The notes beneath the pieces were generated by a model. That model was not told the DNA's origin. It worked only from the letters and a program-made list of their open reading frames with translations, and ran no database searches. This document shows positions 26,150 through 34,440 of a stretch of DNA of 64,000 nucleotides, piece after piece. The first letter of the stretch is position 1. The number at the start of each line of letters is the position of its first letter. Origin of the DNA: G020344215 sp039586575 (GTDB lineage Bacteria > Gemmatimonadota > Gemmatimonadetes > Palauibacterales > KS3-K002); assembly GCA_039586575.1 (NCBI GenBank), contig JBDHKD010000013.1, forward strand, positions 36,915-100,914. Reading direction: 5' to 3'. The position numbers and the translations under genes were made by a program.

Positions 26150-26548
26150 CAGCTCCTCCTCACTCGGCTTCGGGCGAATCGCTTACGCAGATACGGTCGC
26201 CGCGGGCGGGATCGGGGACCGTTTTGCCGTCCGGACGGAGAGATTGCGGCGGGCAGAGGAGGGCATGGCAAGTTTACCCACTGCTTCGAGATGCGTCAAG
26301 CAGCGACGTCCGCTGCGGCGGCGCTCCGCCAGCGTTCGCCGATGCCAGCCACGGCGCGGCCGCGCGGCCCGTGGCATTCTGACACGCGGCCTGGATTACA
26401 TATCGTGGGGTGAGCGAGGGTGGGTGCTGGACGTAACCATATGTTTTACAAGGGATTGTGTCGCTGGACGGATCGGGGTGCTGACGGCCGGGAGAGCCGG
26501 GCGGGGACCGGGAGCCGGCGAGAATTGGCTCCATGCCTAGCTTTTCCC
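26150..26548. other. Divergent intergenic region between the M6 protease and HU genes
   Basis: About 400 bases without a credible gene; short open frames here lack coding character. It contains CARAATGCC site 4 (26373-26381) next to a GC-rich palindrome (GGCCGCGCGGCC around 26359-26370), and an AT-richer stretch at about 26436-26456 (CCATATGTTTTACAAGG). The promoter of the protease should lie here but could not be fixed. Confidence 0.5.
26373..26381 (-). promoter_or_regulatory. Intergenic motif CARAATGCC (site 4), upstream of the M6 protease
   Basis: CAGAATGCC on the minus strand, 223 bases before the protease start. Here the flanks make a near-perfect palindrome, GTGTCA-GAA-TGCCAC, with one mismatch, the clearest hint that the motif is a dimer-protein site. 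Confidence 0.35.
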
Positions 26549-26578
26549 TTGACGGTTCAAGGGTTTTAGCTGTACAGT
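26549..26578 (+). promoter_or_regulatory. Sigma-70-type promoter of the HU gene
   Basis: TTGACG (26549-26554), 18 bases, TACAGT (26573-26578). This gives a leader of about 57 bases to the GTG start, with GAAAGGAG as ribosome site. It is the best -35/-10 pair in the window. Confidence 0.7.
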
Positions 26579-26641
26579 AGAGCCGGCTTCGGCTTCGCCC
26601 ATGCCCTTTTCGTTCAACCCATCTCCTGAAAGGAGCACGTG

Positions 26642-26935
26642 GTGAACAAGACGGAACTCATTGACAAGCTTGCTGAGACGACAAGCCTCAGTAAGGCCGA
26701 CGCGGGCCGCGCGGTCGATGCCCTGTTCGACGTGGACAAGGGGATCATCGCGGGGGCACTGCGGACCGGTGCGAAGGTCCAGATCACCGGGTTCGGTACG
26801 TTCGAGACCCGGAAGCGCGGGGCGCGGATGGGTCGGAACCCGCGGACCGGCGAGCGGATCCAGATCCCGGCGTCGGTATCACCGGCTTTCCGTCCTGGGA
26901 AAGGGTTGAAGGACGGGGTGAAGCCGGGCTTCTAG
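26642..26935 (+). CDS. HU-family histone-like DNA-binding protein
   Basis: A 97-residue nucleoid protein: MNKTELIDKLAE at the N-terminus, the core GFGTFETRKRGARMGRNPRTGE, and the DNA-contact arm ending in FRPGKGLKDGV. It bends and compacts DNA as a dimer. Two adjacent GTG codons (26639, 26642) could start it; the second matches the family N-terminus and has better spacing to the ribosome site. It has its own promoter and terminator. Confidence 0.95.
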   Translation: MNKTELIDKLAETTSLSKADAGRAVDALFDVDKGIIAGALRTGAKVQITGFGTFETRKRGARMGRNPRTGERIQIPASVSPAFRPGKGLKDGVKPGF

Positions 26936-26946
26936 CTTGGACCCCC

Positions 26947-26987
26947 GGGGGAAGGAGGCCTGAGCGAGTAGCGGGCCTGCTTCCCCC
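26947..26987. terminator. Hairpin terminator between HU and the DEAD-like gene
   Basis: Outer stem GGGGGAAG/CTTCCCCC with an inner AGGCC/GGCCT stem, lying 11 bases after the HU stop and 12 bases before the convergent gene's stop. There is no long T tract on either side; the placement suggests it serves both genes. Confidence 0.7.
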
Positions 26988-26998
26988 ACAAAGCCTAC

Positions 26999-28435
26999 CT
27001 AGTCTCGAAACAACCGCACATTCGCGGGCCGTCCCCGTATCGTCGCTGTGGCCAGCGCCTTGATCACTTTTTCCGCGACCGCGGCGGCGACTTCTACTGA
27101 AGTGTGGGTGTCTCTGATCTCGATGCGCCCGATGCTGTCGCCGCCGACCGCTGCTTCGCCGGTGATGGCGCCGACCAGGTCGGCGGGCCGCACCGCGTCG
27201 CGTCGCCCGACGCCGAAATAGAGTCGGGTCCAGGCGGGCAAAGCGGTCTCGGGCTCGGCCGGAGCGCGCTCGCGCAGCAGCGCGGCAGCGGCGGCAGCGA
27301 TCTGCGTGGGAGTGAACTCGTCGAGCAGCGGTTCCAGTAGGAGCATATACGGTTCCAAGTCGCGGCCGCTGGCGGCCTGGCGCAACTGCTCGAGAGTGTT
27401 CTGGGCTGAGCGCTGCGCCTCCTCGGGCAGGGTGGTGCGGAGGGCGGTCACTCTCAGGGCGGCCAACTCGACCAGCCGGGCCAGGTGGGCGATCTCGCCC
27501 GGCTCGGCAAAGACCGCGGTCCGCGCGGTCGACTCGAAGCAAGCGCGCAGCGCGGCGAAGTCGGCCGGCGCGCCCCAGGCCACGGCCAAGTCGGCGGGCT
27601 CGGCGGCAGGTTGGACCTCGAGCCGCACAACGGCATCGTCGGAGGCCGCTGCCGGAAGGCCCCGCACCTGAAGCTGGTCGGCCAAGGCCCGCGCCTCGTC
27701 CTCGAGCCGGCAGTGGACGCGGGTGCGTGGGCTGCCCTTCGCCCCACGCTCGGTGAGCACGTGGACGAGGACCCCCAGCCACTCGGTACGCGACCCGGTA
27801 TAGAACTCCATGCTGGCGTGTGACAACGGCTCCGCCTCGGTGGGTAGGTAGGCCAGGCGCCGGGCGCGGCGGGCGTGACGGTCGATCCAGGTCTCGACCT
27901 CCTGAGTGAGGGCCGAGGTCAGGAGTACGCGCTGGGCGTCCTTGGGCGCCTGCGCCGTGAGGGTCTCCAGAGCTTCAGCGGCTCCCAGGGCGACCATTGC
28001 CGAGGCGCCGTCCACCACCAGGGCCACGAGGCCGTCCAGCTTGATCGCTGAGTGCTCGACGGCGGCCAGCGCGGCGGCCGGGCTGGCCACGGCGATGTGT
28101 GCGTTCACCGGGTGCAGCGGCCGCACCACTCCGACCGTCAGGCGCTTCGGCTGCAGCAGGCGGTGCAACGTGTCAGCGGTGCGCGCGGCAGCCGTGTCCG
28201 TCGGTCGCAGGACCAGCGCCTGCGGGCCGGGTCCGGCAGGGTCGAGGCGTGCGGCGAGCCCGAGGGCATAGGCGAGCGTCTTGCCACTACCGGCGGAGGC
28301 GACCCCCACCGCCGCGGTTCCCCGGGCGATGACCGGCACGGCTTCCGCCTGCAACGCCGTCGGTCGGCGGTAGCCGATTCGGCCGAGCTCGGCGGTGAGC
28401 TCGGCGTCGATCTTCAGATCCGTAAAGTCGTTCAT
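26999..28435 (-). CDS. Degenerate DEAD-box protein with C-terminal DbpA-type RNA-binding domain
   Basis: A 478-residue protein. The N-terminus keeps the Q motif (RPTALQAEAVP) and a P-loop, ASAGSGKT at 46-53. The DEAD motif is DGAS at 142-145, the SAT motif reads TSA at 173-175, motif Ia is altered and no HRxGR motif VI is found. The last 75 residues (TRLYFGVGRRD to PANVRLFRD) match the DbpA RNA-binding fold that recognises 23S rRNA in its namesake. It may therefore bind ATP and RNA without unwinding, for example as a ribosome-assembly factor. The function is inferred from motifs only. Confidence 0.8.
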   Translation of the reverse strand: MNDFTDLKIDAELTAELGRIGYRRPTALQAEAVPVIARGTAAVGVASAGSGKTLAYALGLAARLDPAGPGPQALVLRPTDTAAARTADTLHRLLQPKRLTVGVVRPLHPVNAHIAVASPAAALAAVEHSAIKLDGLVALVVDGASAMVALGAAEALETLTAQAPKDAQRVLLTSALTQEVETWIDRHARRARRLAYLPTEAEPLSHASMEFYTGSRTEWLGVLVHVLTERGAKGSPRTRVHCRLEDEARALADQLQVRGLPAAASDDAVVRLEVQPAAEPADLAVAWGAPADFAALRACFESTARTAVFAEPGEIAHLARLVELAALRVTALRTTLPEEAQRSAQNTLEQLRQAASGRDLEPYMLLLEPLLDEFTPTQIAAAAAALLRERAPAEPETALPAWTRLYFGVGRRDAVRPADLVGAITGEAAVGGDSIGRIEIRDTHTSVEVAAAVAEKVIKALATATIRGRPANVRLFRD

Positions 28436-28519
28436 GCCCCCAATCTAGCATGGGGACCCGATATACGAAGAGGGCGCTCAGCTTGACGGCGCCACCGCCG
28501 CCCGTCTATGCATTGGCCC

Positions 28520-29254
28520 ATGAGAAAAGCGATCATCATCGGCACCAGTTCGGGCATCGGTCGGGCTTTGGCCAAGCAACTGGCCGCCCACGGCTACGAG
28601 GTCGGACTCGCGGGCCGGCGCCGGGAGCGGATGGAAGAGCTGCGCTCTGAGATCCCGACACCGACCCGCATCAAGACCATCGATCTGACCCGGCCCGGGG
28701 AAGCGCGCGAGCGCCTGGCCGAACTGATCGGCGAGCTGGGCGACGTCGAGCTGATCGTGGTGAACTCCGGTGTGGGCCATACCGACCCGCCCTGGGAGTA
28801 CGAGATCGAGATCATCCAGGTCAACGTGATGGGCTTCGCCGCCGTGGCGAACCGGGCGCTGGAATACTTCGTCGAGCGCGGCTCGGGTCATCTCGTGGGG
28901 ATCTCGTCGATCGCCGGGCTGCGCGGCCTACGGGCGGCCTACAGCGCCTCGAAGGCCTTCGACTCCACCTACCTGGAGGGGTTGCGGCTCAAGGCGGACC
29001 GGCACGGCGTGGACGTTCAGGTCACTGACGTGAAGCCGGGCTTCGTCGACACCGAGTTGACGGCGGGCCGTAACGACATGTTCTGGGTGGCGACGCCCGA
29101 GGAAGCGGCGCGCCAGATCTACACCGCGATCCGGAAGAGGAAGCGCCACGTCTACGTGACGAGACGGTGGCGTTTGATGGGCTGGCTGATGAAATCTCTG
29201 CCCTACCCGGTCGTCTCTTTCCTGGTGACGCGAGGCGGCAAGCGCCGCTCGTGA
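28520..29254 (+). CDS. Short-chain dehydrogenase/reductase
   Basis: A 244-residue Rossmann enzyme: nucleotide motif GTSSGIG at 8-14, NSGVG in place of NNAG, catalytic Ser in GISSIAG and YSASK for Tyr and Lys. The Arg after the first strand (AGRRRERM) favours NADP. The C-terminus ends in a hydrophobic, arginine-flanked stretch that may touch the membrane. An upstream ATG at 28508 is equally possible; neither has a clear ribosome site. The substrate is unknown. Confidence 0.88.
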   Translation: MRKAIIIGTSSGIGRALAKQLAAHGYEVGLAGRRRERMEELRSEIPTPTRIKTIDLTRPGEARERLAELIGELGDVELIVVNSGVGHTDPPWEYEIEIIQVNVMGFAAVANRALEYFVERGSGHLVGISSIAGLRGLRAAYSASKAFDSTYLEGLRLKADRHGVDVQVTDVKPGFVDTELTAGRNDMFWVATPEEAARQIYTAIRKRKRHVYVTRRWRLMGWLMKSLPYPVVSFLVTRGGKRRS

Positions 29255-29273
29255 TCCTGCAGCGGCTCTTAGG

Positions 29274-29555
29274 CTAGCCGGTGAAAGGCGGTGGGTGGTC
29301 CATGTCGTAGGGGCGCAGCGAGATCACGCCGTTTTCCGGCACGCCCAGATCGGCGAGCGTTCGCGACTCGTCGAGCACCTCCTTCTCGAAATACTCGACG
29401 TAATAGGTCGAAGGATCGATCTCGATGTTACCGAGGATCTGAGGCAGGGCCTGTTCCTTGATCGCTCGGACCGGTGTGTCGTGTGCGAACTCCATCTGAC
29501 GCTCGCGCCAGTCGTCCGGCACGATGACGCGGATCTTCAGCATGTCTCCCGACAT
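29274..29555 (-). CDS. Small ubiquitin-like (beta-grasp) protein, YukD/EsaB-like
   Basis: About 93 residues. Predicted order is strand (LKIRVIVPDD), strand (RQMEFAHD), helix (VRAIKEQALPQIL), strand (YYVEYFEKEV), then TLADLGVPENGVISLRPYD, where the short helix and final strand give the ubiquitin-like signature. It ends in a Pro/Gly tail, not Gly-Gly, so it is unlikely to be conjugated. An internal ATG at 29543 is a possible start. It lies 19 bases after an 86-residue gene of unknown function. No type VII secretion genes are present. The fold assignment is by eye. Confidence 0.6.
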   Translation of the reverse strand: MSGDMLKIRVIVPDDWRERQMEFAHDTPVRAIKEQALPQILGNIEIDPSTYYVEYFEKEVLDESRTLADLGVPENGVISLRPYDMDHPPPFTG

Positions 29556-29574
29556 CGGGGTCGTCCTCCCGAGG

Positions 29575-29835
29575 CTATACGTGAGGAATCGTGTACAGGA
29601 AGCGGAGGGTGACGTCGGTGATATCGAAGCCGACGCCACGGTCCGTCTCGACGTGCACCGTGGTATGGCCGTGCGCGCGGTACGCCTTGAGGCGGGCCGC
29701 GCCTATGACGCCGGAATACTCGAGGCGGTTGTCACCACGCTGCTGGATCTCGAGGCCGGTATTCTGGCGATAGAACTCTTCGGCCTTCTGGATCACTTCT
29801 TCCGGAGACAGGTGGGTTTCGACTTCGAAGTCCAT
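29575..29835 (-). CDS. Conserved-looking small protein, unknown function
   Basis: An 86-residue alpha/beta protein starting MDFEVETHLSPEEVIQKAEEF. It has balanced charge, no membrane segment and no cysteines, and reads as a compact single domain. It is the first gene of a two-gene unit with the ubiquitin-like protein. I do not recognise the family. Confidence 0.6.
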   Translation of the reverse strand: MDFEVETHLSPEEVIQKAEEFYRQNTGLEIQQRGDNRLEYSGVIGAARLKAYRAHGHTTVHVETDRGVGFDITDVTLRFLYTIPHV

Positions 29836-29919
29836 GGTAGTCCTGTTCGTAGTATCGACCGTCTGGCGGGGAGAATATCTGGCCCCGGTGTAGGCGCGTC
29901 AAGACGGTAGACGCAGTGT

Positions 29920-31134
29920 TCAGAGCGGCGCGACCCGTGTGCTGAGAGCCTCCAGCCCGTCCTCGCGCACGACTGTGTCGTCCTCGATGCGCACCCCCCA
30001 CTGGCCGGGCAAGTAGATGCCTGGCTCGATGGTGAAGACCATACCGGGCTCAAGCGTTCGCTCGTTACCCTCCACCAGGTAGGGCGGCTCGTGGCCGTCC
30101 ATGCCCATGCCGTGGCCCAGCCGGTGCGTGAAGGAGCGGCCGTAGCCCGATTCGTTGATCACGTGGCGGGCGATGCGGTCGAGCTCCCGGCACGGCATGC
30201 CGGGCCGACCGGCATCGAAAGCGGCGGTCTGGGCCGCGAACACCGTATTGAAAACCTCGCGGTACTGCGGTCCCGGCTCGTCGCCGAAGAAGTGCATGCG
30301 TGTGATGTCGGAAGTGTAGCCGTGGACGCGGCAGCCGGCATCGATCAGCACAGGCATGCCGCGCTCGAGGCGCCGGCCCTCGGTGCCGCCGTGAGGCAGG
30401 GCGCTGGTGGGCCCGAACTGCACGAGGCCGCCCCCCTGGCCGCCGCGCTCGCGCATCTGTTGGCTGAGGTATTCGGCGGCCTCACGGTCGGTGACGCCGG
30501 CGGCGAGCGTGCCGAAGGTGGCGGCGATGGCGGTCTCGGTGATGGAGACGGCCCGGCGGATGAGGCGCAGCTCATCCTCGCTTTTCACGATGCGGAGTCG
30601 GGTGAACAGCGCCTCGGCGTCGGCCAGCTCCCAGCCGGGCAAAACGTGCTGTAGCCGAGCCGCCATGCCGAAGCGGGTGCTGGGCTCAACGCCGATACGG
30701 CCGGGCGGTGTGGCGGTGAGCGCGTCGGCGAGCAGGTGGAACGGATCCGCGTCCTCGTTCCAGCCGCGGATGTCGGAGATCGATTCGACGGTCTGCTCCA
30801 CCCGTTCGACCTCGAAGCTGGGCGCGACGATGAACGGTGCCCCGCTCACCGGCAGGAGGAGGGCGATCAAGCGCTCGCTGCGCCAGAAGTCGGCGCCCGT
30901 CAGGTAGGTGAAGTTAGTGGACGGCTCACAGAAGAGGGCGTCCAGGCGATGCTCTTCCATGAGGGCCTGCGCCCGCTCCCGCCGGCGTCGGAAGGTGGCC
31001 GGGGCGAGCGGCTCGATCGCCTGGGCGATCGCGCTTTCGCCGATCGCGGCCGCCGCGCCTGCGGCTCCCATATCTGTGAGTAGCGCTGCGGCGCCGGCGC
31101 TGCCGGCGGCCCTGAGGAAGTCGCGTCGCCTCAT
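29920..31134 (-). CDS. M24-family (Xaa-Pro) aminopeptidase with Tat-type signal
   Basis: A 404-residue protein. The N-terminus RRRDFLRAAGSAGAAALL looks like a twin-arginine signal, so a folded metalloenzyme should be exported. The pita-bread catalytic domain has all five metal ligands: Asp in IDAGC, Asp in YTSDITR, His in HRLGHGMG, Glu in TIEPGIY and Glu in RIEDDT. The N-terminal half is the creatinase-like domain. It probably removes residues preceding proline from peptides. It is divergent from the amidohydrolase gene. Confidence 0.9.
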   Translation of the reverse strand: MRRRDFLRAAGSAGAAALLTDMGAAGAAAAIGESAIAQAIEPLAPATFRRRRERAQALMEEHRLDALFCEPSTNFTYLTGADFWRSERLIALLLPVSGAPFIVAPSFEVERVEQTVESISDIRGWNEDADPFHLLADALTATPPGRIGVEPSTRFGMAARLQHVLPGWELADAEALFTRLRIVKSEDELRLIRRAVSITETAIAATFGTLAAGVTDREAAEYLSQQMRERGGQGGGLVQFGPTSALPHGGTEGRRLERGMPVLIDAGCRVHGYTSDITRMHFFGDEPGPQYREVFNTVFAAQTAAFDAGRPGMPCRELDRIARHVINESGYGRSFTHRLGHGMGMDGHEPPYLVEGNERTLEPGMVFTIEPGIYLPGQWGVRIEDDTVVREDGLEALSTRVAPL

Positions 31135-31218
31135 CGGACCCTGCCCTTTTGAGAGTCGGATTTCGGCCTACATTACCTGCCGTCACGCGCGCCTACAACC
31201 CTTCGCAGGAAGCGACCC

Positions 31219-33012
31219 ATGCGTAACTCGCTGTTGCTGATGGCTGTCGCCGTGGCCGCGCTGGTGTTCGCCGTGCGGACTACGTCGCGACAGGGCGCAG
31301 AGGCTGCGGCCGACCTGATCCTGGTGGGTGGTGTGGTTTACACGGTCGAGCCGAGCCAGCCGCGGGCCGAGGCCGTGGCCGTCCGCGAAGGCCGGATCGT
31401 GGCGGTGGGCGACGAGAGCGAGGTCACGCGTCTGAAAGGCCCGGCCACGAGGGTCGTCGATCTGGCGGGCGCCTTCGTACTGCCGGGCTTCATCGACAAC
31501 CACACCCACTTCGACTACGCCGGTCAGCTGCTGCTCGGCATCAACCTGCTGGACGTGGCGGATGGGCAGGAGATGGCGGCGCGTGTGGCGGAGGCCGGCG
31601 AGCGACTGCCCGAGGGAGCCTGGATTCTGGGTGGTGATTGGGGGGCCTACGAGGAGTGGGCTATGGGCTCGACGGGTGATGCCGGGGAGCGGCGCGCCGG
31701 CGCGCGCTTCAAGCCCCACCGGCGGATGATCGATCCGGTGAGTCCCGAGACGCCCGTCCTGCTCAGCCGATGGGACCGCAGCGAGCATCTGGCAAACAGC
31801 GTGGCGCTCGACTTGGCCGGGATCACCCGGGAGACCCCCGATCCGCCCGACGGCGCCATCGAGCGTGACCCGGCGACGGGGGAGCCTAGCGGGCTGCTCA
31901 GCGGCTCGGCGGTCGATCTGGTGCGGCGGGTGGTGCCGGCGAAGACGTTCGAGCAACGCCTGCTGGAGGCCCGGGTGGCCTTGGCGCGGCTGGCCGAGAA
32001 CGGAGTGGCGGGCATCCACGACATCACCCGGCCGCACCAGATGCAGGTCTTCCAGTACTTGCGGGACCGCGGCGAGTTGACCGTTCGGGTCTACGCGCGG
32101 CCGACACTCGATAACTGGTCGCACCTGGCAGCGCTCGGTGTACGCAGCGGGTTCGGCGACGAGTATCTGAAGGTCGGGGGACTGAAGGGCTTCGTCGATG
32201 GGATCATGGGCAACTCGAGCGCCCGGTTCCGCGAGCCCTACGATCACCAGCCGCACAACAGCGGCAGCTGGCGAACGATGGTGCTCGAGCCGCCGGGGAT
32301 GGCCGAGCTGATCCGCGCCGCCGACTCGGTGGGGCTGATCCCGCAGGTCCATGCCATCGGCGACCTGGCGGTGGACACGCTGCTCGATTGGTTCGAGATG
32401 GCGATCGAGCGTAACGGCCCCGGCGACCGTCGCTTCCGGATGATCCACGCGCAAGTCGTGGAGGAGGATGACTTCGAGCGATTCGGCGAGCTCGGGGTGA
32501 TCGCGGAGGTACAACCGTACCACGCCATCGATGACATGCGCTGGATGGAGGAACGGATCGGCCACGAGCGCTGCAGGGGCGCCTACGCCTTCAAGTCGCT
32601 GCTGGAGGGCGGTGCGGTGCTATCCTTCGGATCGGACTGGCCGGGCACGAACGCGTCGTGGTATCCGGCCAAGCCGCTCCTCGGCATCTACGCCGCCGTC
32701 ACCCGACAGACGCTCGACGGCGAGCCGGAAGGCGGCTGGTTCCCCGAGCAACGGATAGATGTGGAGACGGCGATCCGCGCCTACACGATCAACAACGCGT
32801 TCGCCGCCGGTGAGGAGGACGACAAGGGCAGCATCGTGGTGGGCAAGTTCGCCGACTTCACCATACTCGATCGCGATCTGCTGGTGGTGGCGCCGTCAGG
32901 AATCAAAGACGTGCGTGTGCTCGGCACCATCGTCGGCGGCCGCATCGTCTTTGTACAGCCCGAGCTTGCCGACCTGGCGGCACTGGCCGACGTCGGTGAA
33001 AACGGTCGATGA
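31219..33012 (+). CDS. Secreted YtcJ-like amidohydrolase
   Basis: A 597-residue amidohydrolase-superfamily enzyme with a signal-like N-terminus (1-22). The metal-binding HxH is in GFIDNHTHFDYAG, a later His is in PQVHAIGD, and the catalytic Asp is in SFGSDWPG. Length and these segments match the YtcJ group, whose members hydrolyse amides or formyl groups. The substrate is unknown. The downstream membrane-protein gene overlaps its end by ATGA. Confidence 0.88.
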   Translation: MRNSLLLMAVAVAALVFAVRTTSRQGAEAAADLILVGGVVYTVEPSQPRAEAVAVREGRIVAVGDESEVTRLKGPATRVVDLAGAFVLPGFIDNHTHFDYAGQLLLGINLLDVADGQEMAARVAEAGERLPEGAWILGGDWGAYEEWAMGSTGDAGERRAGARFKPHRRMIDPVSPETPVLLSRWDRSEHLANSVALDLAGITRETPDPPDGAIERDPATGEPSGLLSGSAVDLVRRVVPAKTFEQRLLEARVALARLAENGVAGIHDITRPHQMQVFQYLRDRGELTVRVYARPTLDNWSHLAALGVRSGFGDEYLKVGGLKGFVDGIMGNSSARFREPYDHQPHNSGSWRTMVLEPPGMAELIRAADSVGLIPQVHAIGDLAVDTLLDWFEMAIERNGPGDRRFRMIHAQVVEEDDFERFGELGVIAEVQPYHAIDDMRWMEERIGHERCRGAYAFKSLLEGGAVLSFGSDWPGTNASWYPAKPLLGIYAAVTRQTLDGEPEGGWFPEQRIDVETAIRAYTINNAFAAGEEDDKGSIVVGKFADFTILDRDLLVVAPSGIKDVRVLGTIVGGRIVFVQPELADLAALADVGENGR

Positions 33013-34409
33013 GTGAAGCGGTGCTGAGCGGGGTCGCGGCGCGGCCGGCGGGTCAGGCGCCGCGTCCGGCACCCTGGCTGGTGGCGCTGCCCGCCTTCGT
33101 CCTGCTGGTGGCCGCGGTGGCGCTGATGCTGCGCCGGGTCGAACCCTTCGTCAACTTCTTCTACATCTCCGCCTGGTACCCGACAATCATCATACTGGAT
33201 GCGGCGGTGGCGGCTCGTACCGGTCGCTACTACATGCTCGCGCGGCCACGTTTCGCCCTGTCCTTGCTCGGCTGGTCGGCAGTTCTCTGGTTCTTTTTCG
33301 AGCTCGTCAACTTCAGGGTCGCCAACTGGTACTACGTGAACCTGCCACCGGAACGCGCGATTCGCTGGCTGGGCACCGCCGTATCGTTCGCCACCGTGTT
33401 GCCCGCGATCTTCCTCGCCGAGCGCTTGCTCGCCGCGAGAGAGAGCTTCGACGGCGTACGCTGGAGGGGTTTCCGAGTAACGGACCGCACACGGGTCCTC
33501 GTCTTCCTGGTCGGCGTCGCCTTCGCCGCCATGAGCCTGGCCTGGCCGAAGATCTTCTTTCCGATGATCTGGGGCGCGCTGACCCTGATGCTGGAAGCGT
33601 TCAACTATCGGCGTGACCCCAGGCGCTCCTTGCTGGGCGATCTCTCGAACGGTCGCCCGGGCCGTATGCTTCGCTACCTGGCCGGCGGACTGGCGATCGG
33701 CTTCGTTTGGGAGATGTACAACATCGAGTCGCGTTCGAAGTGGATCTACACGGTGCCCGGGTTCGAGAACCTGAAGCTGTTCGAGATGCCGCTGGCCGGG
33801 TTCCTCGGCTTCCCGGTCTTCGCGCTCGACTGCTTCGTCGTCTACCAGACCCTGGTGCTGCTGCGGATAGCCGTGGATCCTGAATCGGATCGCTCGCCCG
33901 GCGTCTTCCGGCCGCGGCCGGCTCGCACCGCGCTGGCCGCCGCCCTCGCGGCGGTCTTCTCGCTCGCCGTGCTGTTCGGTATGGACCGCTGGAACACCGA
34001 TTCATTACGGCCGCGCTTACACGATCTGTGGGTCGCCGAATCGGCCGACCGCGAACGGCTGGCCGCCACGCCGTACCGCAACCTCTTTGTGCTGGCGGAG
34101 GCGGAGCCGGGTGAGGTCGCGGCCGCTACCGGTGCTAGCGGGCCGGAGGCGCGCGAATGGATCGCCGTGGCCCGGCTGGCGACGCTGCGGGGTATCGGCA
34201 TCGAGAACGCCCAACTCCTGTGGGAGTGCGGTGTCAGGTCGCTGGGCGAGCTGGCCAACGCCGAACCGCACGACCTGGGCGCGCGTCTGCGAGCGAAAGC
34301 GGAACGACCGCGGGCCGCCACGCCACCCAAGGTCAGGGTCTGGGTGAACGCGGCGCGGCGCGCCACCGGAAGGCGTCCCGGCGTCCTCTCGCTCCCGGCG
34401 ATGAGGTGA
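33009..34409 (+). CDS. Polytopic membrane protein with C-terminal DUF4332-like helix-hairpin-helix domain
   Basis: A 466-residue protein. Residues 20 to about 335 contain roughly nine membrane helices, with conserved-looking WYPTIIILD, WFFFELVNFR and FVWEMYN stretches. The C-terminal 110 residues are soluble, with LATLRGIGIENAQLLWECGVRSLGEL, the helix-hairpin-helix pattern of DUF4332. Such domains usually bind DNA or protein, so a membrane fusion is unusual. It is translationally coupled to the amidohydrolase gene. The function is unknown. Confidence 0.7.
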   Translation: MSEAVLSGVAARPAGQAPRPAPWLVALPAFVLLVAAVALMLRRVEPFVNFFYISAWYPTIIILDAAVAARTGRYYMLARPRFALSLLGWSAVLWFFFELVNFRVANWYYVNLPPERAIRWLGTAVSFATVLPAIFLAERLLAARESFDGVRWRGFRVTDRTRVLVFLVGVAFAAMSLAWPKIFFPMIWGALTLMLEAFNYRRDPRRSLLGDLSNGRPGRMLRYLAGGLAIGFVWEMYNIESRSKWIYTVPGFENLKLFEMPLAGFLGFPVFALDCFVVYQTLVLLRIAVDPESDRSPGVFRPRPARTALAAALAAVFSLAVLFGMDRWNTDSLRPRLHDLWVAESADRERLAATPYRNLFVLAEAEPGEVAAATGASGPEAREWIAVARLATLRGIGIENAQLLWECGVRSLGELANAEPHDLGARLRAKAERPRAATPPKVRVWVNAARRATGRRPGVLSLPAMR

Positions 34410-34440
34410 GCCGCCCGCCGACATGTTATCTTCTCACGGC

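Noticed and set aside
31183..32565. 460-residue minus-strand frame opposite the amidohydrolase
   Set aside because: Amidohydrolase metal motifs are on the plus strand; the minus frame has no recognisable domain.
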